Shown here: positions 21,488-21,656 of the stretch, one piece after another | Layout of the letters: every line of letters begins with the position of its first letter | Position numbering within the stretch: the stretch's first letter is position 1 | DNA from: JBEKLJ01 sp050010255 | GTDB lineage: Bacteria > Acidobacteriota > Terriglobia > Bryobacterales > Bryobacteraceae | Direction: 5' to 3' | DNA length: 21,656 nt | Assembly (NCBI GenBank): GCA_050010255.1 | Contig: JBEKLJ010000051.1 | Span: 1 to 21,656, forward strand | The notes under the pieces: generated by a model | Told to the model about the DNA's origin: nothing | Databases searched by the model: none | Seen by the model: the letters and a program-made list of their open reading frames with translations, nothing else | Made by a program: the position numbers and the translations under genes

Positions 21488-21656
21488 TTACCGCTGCCCC
21501 ACGGCGGCCTTGAGGATGATGCCGAGCTTCTGGCGAGCGGAGAGCGAGACGCGGCGGGAGAGCACGTCGTAACCGCTCCGCTCGATGCGGTCCAGCAGGC
21601 GAGAGTAGATCTGGATGAGCGCCCAGAGCGACGAGCGGCTGTGCGGGTCCACCAGC
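21488..21656 (-). CDS. Squalene/phytoene synthase family protein, C-terminal part (runs off window)
   Basis: The stop codon is at 21488-21490 and the frame is open to the window end. It gives about 55 residues: LVDPHSRSSLWALIQIYS, RLLDRIERSGYDVLSRRVSL, and a tail ending KAAVGQR. This is the C-terminal helical end of the squalene/phytoene synthase family. It differs from the truncated copy at 14293-14562 by only a few residues (for example SAR against STR, LKA against LRA). The catalytic part would lie beyond the window. If this copy is complete it is the functional gene, possibly for hopanoid or carotenoid precursors; that cannot be decided here. Confidence 0.75.
   Translation of the reverse strand, partial: LVDPHSRSSLWALIQIYSRLLDRIERSGYDVLSRRVSLSARQKLGIILKAAVGQR

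Noticed and set aside
1..21656. CRISPR array, rRNA genes or a replication origin
   Set aside because: No regularly spaced repeats, no rRNA-like sequence and no cluster of DnaA-box-like sites were seen on reading both strands.

Overview
The window is GC-rich and densely coded with short spacers. The gene content points to an Acidobacteriota genome of the Bryobacter/Solibacter type. The pointers are a PadR regulator coupled to a large ADOP-type ABC permease, an ECF sigma/zinc-finger anti-sigma/exported-protein cassette, Atg22-like and BtuB-like transport proteins, and squalene/phytoene synthase fragments. This assignment is inferred from gene families and was not tested by a search.

Layout. 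Positions 1-126 hold the end of a possible winged-helix protein. Positions 309-1168 (minus) hold a two-gene unit: a GIY-YIG domain protein followed by an unrecognised 170-residue protein. Positions 1246-2919 (minus) encode a B12-binding radical SAM enzyme. Positions 3365-3979 (plus) encode a transglutaminase-like protein. An Atg22/UMF1-type MFS transporter (4035-5378, minus) and a BtuB-like TonB-dependent receptor (from 5414, plus) diverge from a very compact shared promoter. Two acetyltransferase genes follow. The second looks like the N-terminal half of a GT4 glycosyltransferase fused to a RimI-like GNAT domain. Next come a small YdcH-like protein, the sigma/anti-sigma/exported-protein operon (9980-12226), a small membrane protein, and a convergent exported M20 (PepV-like) dipeptidase.

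From about 14.25 kb onward the window looks rearranged and mobile. A truncated 3' part of a squalene/phytoene synthase gene (14293-14562) abuts an 80-bp remnant of an ADOP permease gene. A secreted SnoaL-like plus alpha/beta-hydrolase protein and the PadR-ADOP pair follow. Then come a 3' fragment of a tRNA-Pro gene and an IS4-family insertion sequence nested between a second, longer pair of inverted repeats. A second, nearly identical copy of the synthase 3' end runs off the window at 21656. The two copies are direct repeats about 7.2 kb apart.

Two signals cut across genes. Several genes carry a -10-like hexamer only 6-8 bases before the start codon and no Shine-Dalgarno sequence, which suggests leaderless transcripts. 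The mobile part is rich in hairpins, including one that places the transposase start codon in its loop. No strong candidate for a wholly new multi-gene system is visible. The most unusual items are the GT4/RimI-like fusion, the leaderless start pattern, and the layered rearrangement between the duplicated synthase ends.
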